Shown here piece after piece: positions 62,534 to 64,000 of a DNA stretch of 64,000 nt. The DNA comes from CAUZWH01 sp965224275 (GTDB lineage Bacteria; Pseudomonadota; Alphaproteobacteria; SHVV01). Where the stretch lies: positions 496,001 to 560,000 of the forward strand of contig CBDCYR010000011.1 of NCBI GenBank assembly GCA_965224275.1. The letters run 5' to 3'. How positions within the stretch are numbered: position 1 is the stretch's first letter; each line of letters opens with the position of its first letter. Both the position numbers and the translations under genes were made by a program. The notes beneath the pieces are model-generated. The model was not told the origin of the DNA. It saw only the letters and a program-made list of their open reading frames with translations, and made no database searches.

Positions 62534-63465
62534 GAGTCCGACTCGAAACTCTATGTTTGATAACAGTACCTTGCGAGCCGCCTTGTGAGGAGTCGGATGT
62601 TGGCGACAAGAATCCATGCCTGTGCGGAGGCGATTGATTTCTCCCAATCCTTGGCCAGTCGACGGCATCGGTTGAGCCAGGCGAAGGTCCTCTCGACGAC
62701 CCATCGTCTGGGCAGGAGCTCGAAGCCCTGGGCGGTGTCTGAGCGCTTGATGATCTCGAGCTTCCAGCGGCCGATGTCCTCAAGGGCGCCCTCGAGTTTC
62801 GGTCCCGCGTAGGCGGCGTCGGCGAAGAGGTGACGCAGCCGGGGGAAGCGATGACGGATCGATTTGAGGACCTCGGGCGCGCCGTCGCGGTCCTGGATAT
62901 CGGCTGCGTGCACGATCAGGCCGACCAGCAGGCCGAGTGTATCGGTGACGATGTGACGCTTGCGGCCCTTGATCTTCTTGCCCGCGTCATAGCCCCGAAC
63001 ACCACCGCTTTCCGTGGTTTTCACGCTCTGGCTGTCGATCACCCCGGCGCTCGGGCCGGCCTCGCGTCCTTCCAGCTCCCGGGCCGCCATGACCAGGTGA
63101 TGGTTGATGCTCTCCAGCAGGCCGTTGGAGCGCCAGTCGTAGAAATAGCGCTGGACCGTGGAAGGCGGAGGGAAGTCGTTCGGCAACATCGCCCACTGGC
63201 AGCCCGTCGAGGCCATGTACATGACCGCATCCATGACATGGCGCAGGTCCGTCGTCCTCGGCCGGCCGATCATCTTGCGCGGCGGCATGAGCGGCGCGAT
63301 CAACGCCCACTCTCGATCCGTCAGGTCGCTTGCGTAGCGCCCGCCACGGCGCTCATAATTCGGGCGAGTGATTTCGGTCCACATGTTGTGCCTCCTCGTT
63401 TGCTTTGACACAACCGAGTAAGCCACAACCGACTGAAATCACTCAACTAGTTTCGGGTTGGCCTC
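62534..63465 (-). mobile_element. IS5-family insertion sequence
   Basis: 932 bp. Left end GAGTCCGACTCGAAACT and right end (reverse complement) GAGGCCAACCCGAAACT match at about 14 of 17 positions. A TTA direct repeat flanks it at 62531-62533 and 63466-63468. Boundaries inferred from these repeats. Confidence 0.8.
62551..63384 (-). CDS. IS5-family DDE transposase
   Basis: 277 aa from ATG 63384 (GAGGAGG 6 bp before); the frame to 63426 is non-conserved. An N-terminal DUF4096-type domain (SDLTDREWALIAPLMPPRK, DLRHVMDAVMYMASTGCQWAMLPNDFPP) leads to the catalytic domain: VIDSQSVKTTESGG (Asp), FADAAYAGPK (Asp) and RRWVVERTFAWLNRCRRLAKDWE (Glu, Y/W-type end). Intact. Confidence 0.93.
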   Translation of the reverse strand: MWTEITRPNYERRGGRYASDLTDREWALIAPLMPPRKMIGRPRTTDLRHVMDAVMYMASTGCQWAMLPNDFPPPSTVQRYFYDWRSNGLLESINHHLVMAARELEGREAGPSAGVIDSQSVKTTESGGVRGYDAGKKIKGRKRHIVTDTLGLLVGLIVHAADIQDRDGAPEVLKSIRHRFPRLRHLFADAAYAGPKLEGALEDIGRWKLEIIKRSDTAQGFELLPRRWVVERTFAWLNRCRRLAKDWEKSIASAQAWILVANIRLLTRRLARYCYQT

Positions 63466-63671
63466 TTACACATTATCCTTCGCCGTTCGTTCAATTGACG
63501 GCGCTTTTCGAGCCAGCAGTTCCTTGAGTGTGCCTCAGGGAGGGCACGGCGAAAGGCTTCAATTTCAACGCAGCGCCCCTCTACCTCCAACAGCCTTTGG
63601 TATAGCCAAAGATCGCAGTCAACATTAGGAGTTTCGAACCCGGCGAGACGGCGGTTAGGTTCTACCAGCAC
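63447..63671 (-). CDS. hypothetical protein, 3' end altered by IS5
   Basis: 74 aa (MLVEPNRRLAGFETPNVDCDLWLYQRLLEVEGRCVEI...). The body is helical and coding-like, but the final codons after about 63466 run into the IS5 end, where the stop is found. It could be the remains of a gene truncated by the insertion. No family recognised and the call is weak. Confidence 0.3.
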   Translation of the reverse strand: MLVEPNRRLAGFETPNVDCDLWLYQRLLEVEGRCVEIEAFRRALPEAHSRNCWLEKRRQLNERRRIMCKRPTRN

Positions 63672-63709
63672 TCGAGAGTTTATACGCGAGACTGAAGGCG
63701 CGCCGTACG

Positions 63710-64000
63710 ATGAAATTGCCCGTTTTCTCCACAGAACGGCTCATGCTTAGGGAGGTTCTTGAGGACGATATACCTTCCTACGCAAAGTACTTCGTCGACT
63801 ACGAAGTGATTCGGCACCTATCGGGCGCGAATGTCCCTTGGCCTTATCCCGAAAACGGAGTTCGCGACTATGTCGTCAACGAGATTATTCCCAAACAGGG
63901 CGACGATAATTGGGTCTGGGGAATCTTCCTTCTCAGCAATCCGGATGAGCTCATTGGCATCATCGATCTTTGGCGACCGGGAAGGCCGGAGAACCGCGGT
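63710..64000 (+). CDS. GNAT-family N-acetyltransferase, N-terminal part (cut by window edge)
   Basis: 97 codons from ATG 63710, open to the right edge. MKLPVFSTERLMLREVLEDDIPSYAKYFVDYEVIRHLSG is the typical RimJ/RimL-type GNAT opening (TERLxLRxxxxxD), followed by WPYPENGVRDYV and WVWGIFLLSNPDELIGIIDLW. The acetyl-CoA loop lies off the edge. Substrate unknown. Confidence 0.85.
   Translation, partial: MKLPVFSTERLMLREVLEDDIPSYAKYFVDYEVIRHLSGANVPWPYPENGVRDYVVNEIIPKQGDDNWVWGIFLLSNPDELIGIIDLWRPGRPENRG

Noticed and set aside
1..64000. CRISPR arrays, tRNA and rRNA genes
   Set aside because: No regularly spaced repeats of 24-40 bp and no cloverleaf or rRNA-like sequence were seen in the gaps.

Overview
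The window reads as chromosome of an alphaproteobacterium of moderately high GC, most like the Rhodospirillales and their relatives. The gene repertoire points that way: a TPR-methyltransferase fusion, a GcvA-type LysR regulator, HspQ, a DUF1127 protein, a short 'tryptophan synthase beta-like' protein, urea-carboxylase-associated DUF1989 proteins and CaiB-type CoA transferases. This placement is inference. No rRNA, tRNA or CRISPR array was seen.

Layout. 1-7100: a membrane-bound adenylate/guanylate cyclase (cut by the left edge), the molybdate importer modABC, a small conserved protein, a GcvA-like regulator and a DUF1127 protein. 7078-8412: an IS481 element inserted at the CTAG end of a 293-bp MITE-like repeat. 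8409-21467: a long one-directional (minus) block. In transcription order it holds an alpha/beta hydrolase, hspQ, two heme-oxygenase-like (TENA/PqqC-fold) paralogues, a TPR-methyltransferase gene split by an IS21, a third paralogue, cysK, alaX, sseA, a GNAT gene, metC and hisI. This block, with three related putative diiron-type proteins beside cysteine/sulfur genes, is the best candidate for an undescribed pathway. 21600-33900: a divergent FliG paralogue, glpK, an MscS channel, DUF4197 and OmpA envelope proteins, two SDRs, an EF-hand/ECF sigma/membrane anti-sigma module, a CoA transferase, a frameshifted D-2-hydroxyacid dehydrogenase and a LuxR-type HTH protein. 34000-45000: a frameshifted cyclic-nucleotide-binding protein, an LLM oxidoreductase, a hydrolase/acyl-CoA ligase pair, lipoproteins, an amidohydrolase, a rhodanese gene broken by IS1595, and canonical fliG. 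45100-52922: a frameshifted GST, two tandem DUF1989 genes and a peptide/nickel-type ABC importer with a fused double ATPase. 53000-64000: an IS91 unit, a frameshifted methyltransferase, pdxJ, a VOC protein, IS630, a truncated second MITE copy, an acyl-CoA ligase with a citryl-CoA-lyase-like gene, arfB, IS5 and a partial GNAT gene.

Two themes run through the window. First, palindromic elements bounded by CTAG sit at gene ends, and their CTAG supplies the TAG stop codon of at least seven genes. The IS481 transposase likewise takes its stop codon from its CTAG target. Second, decay is widespread: six IS families, two genes split by insertions (both rejoin cleanly on paper), and five genes with apparent single-base frameshifts. 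The frameshifts could be real or could be assembly errors.
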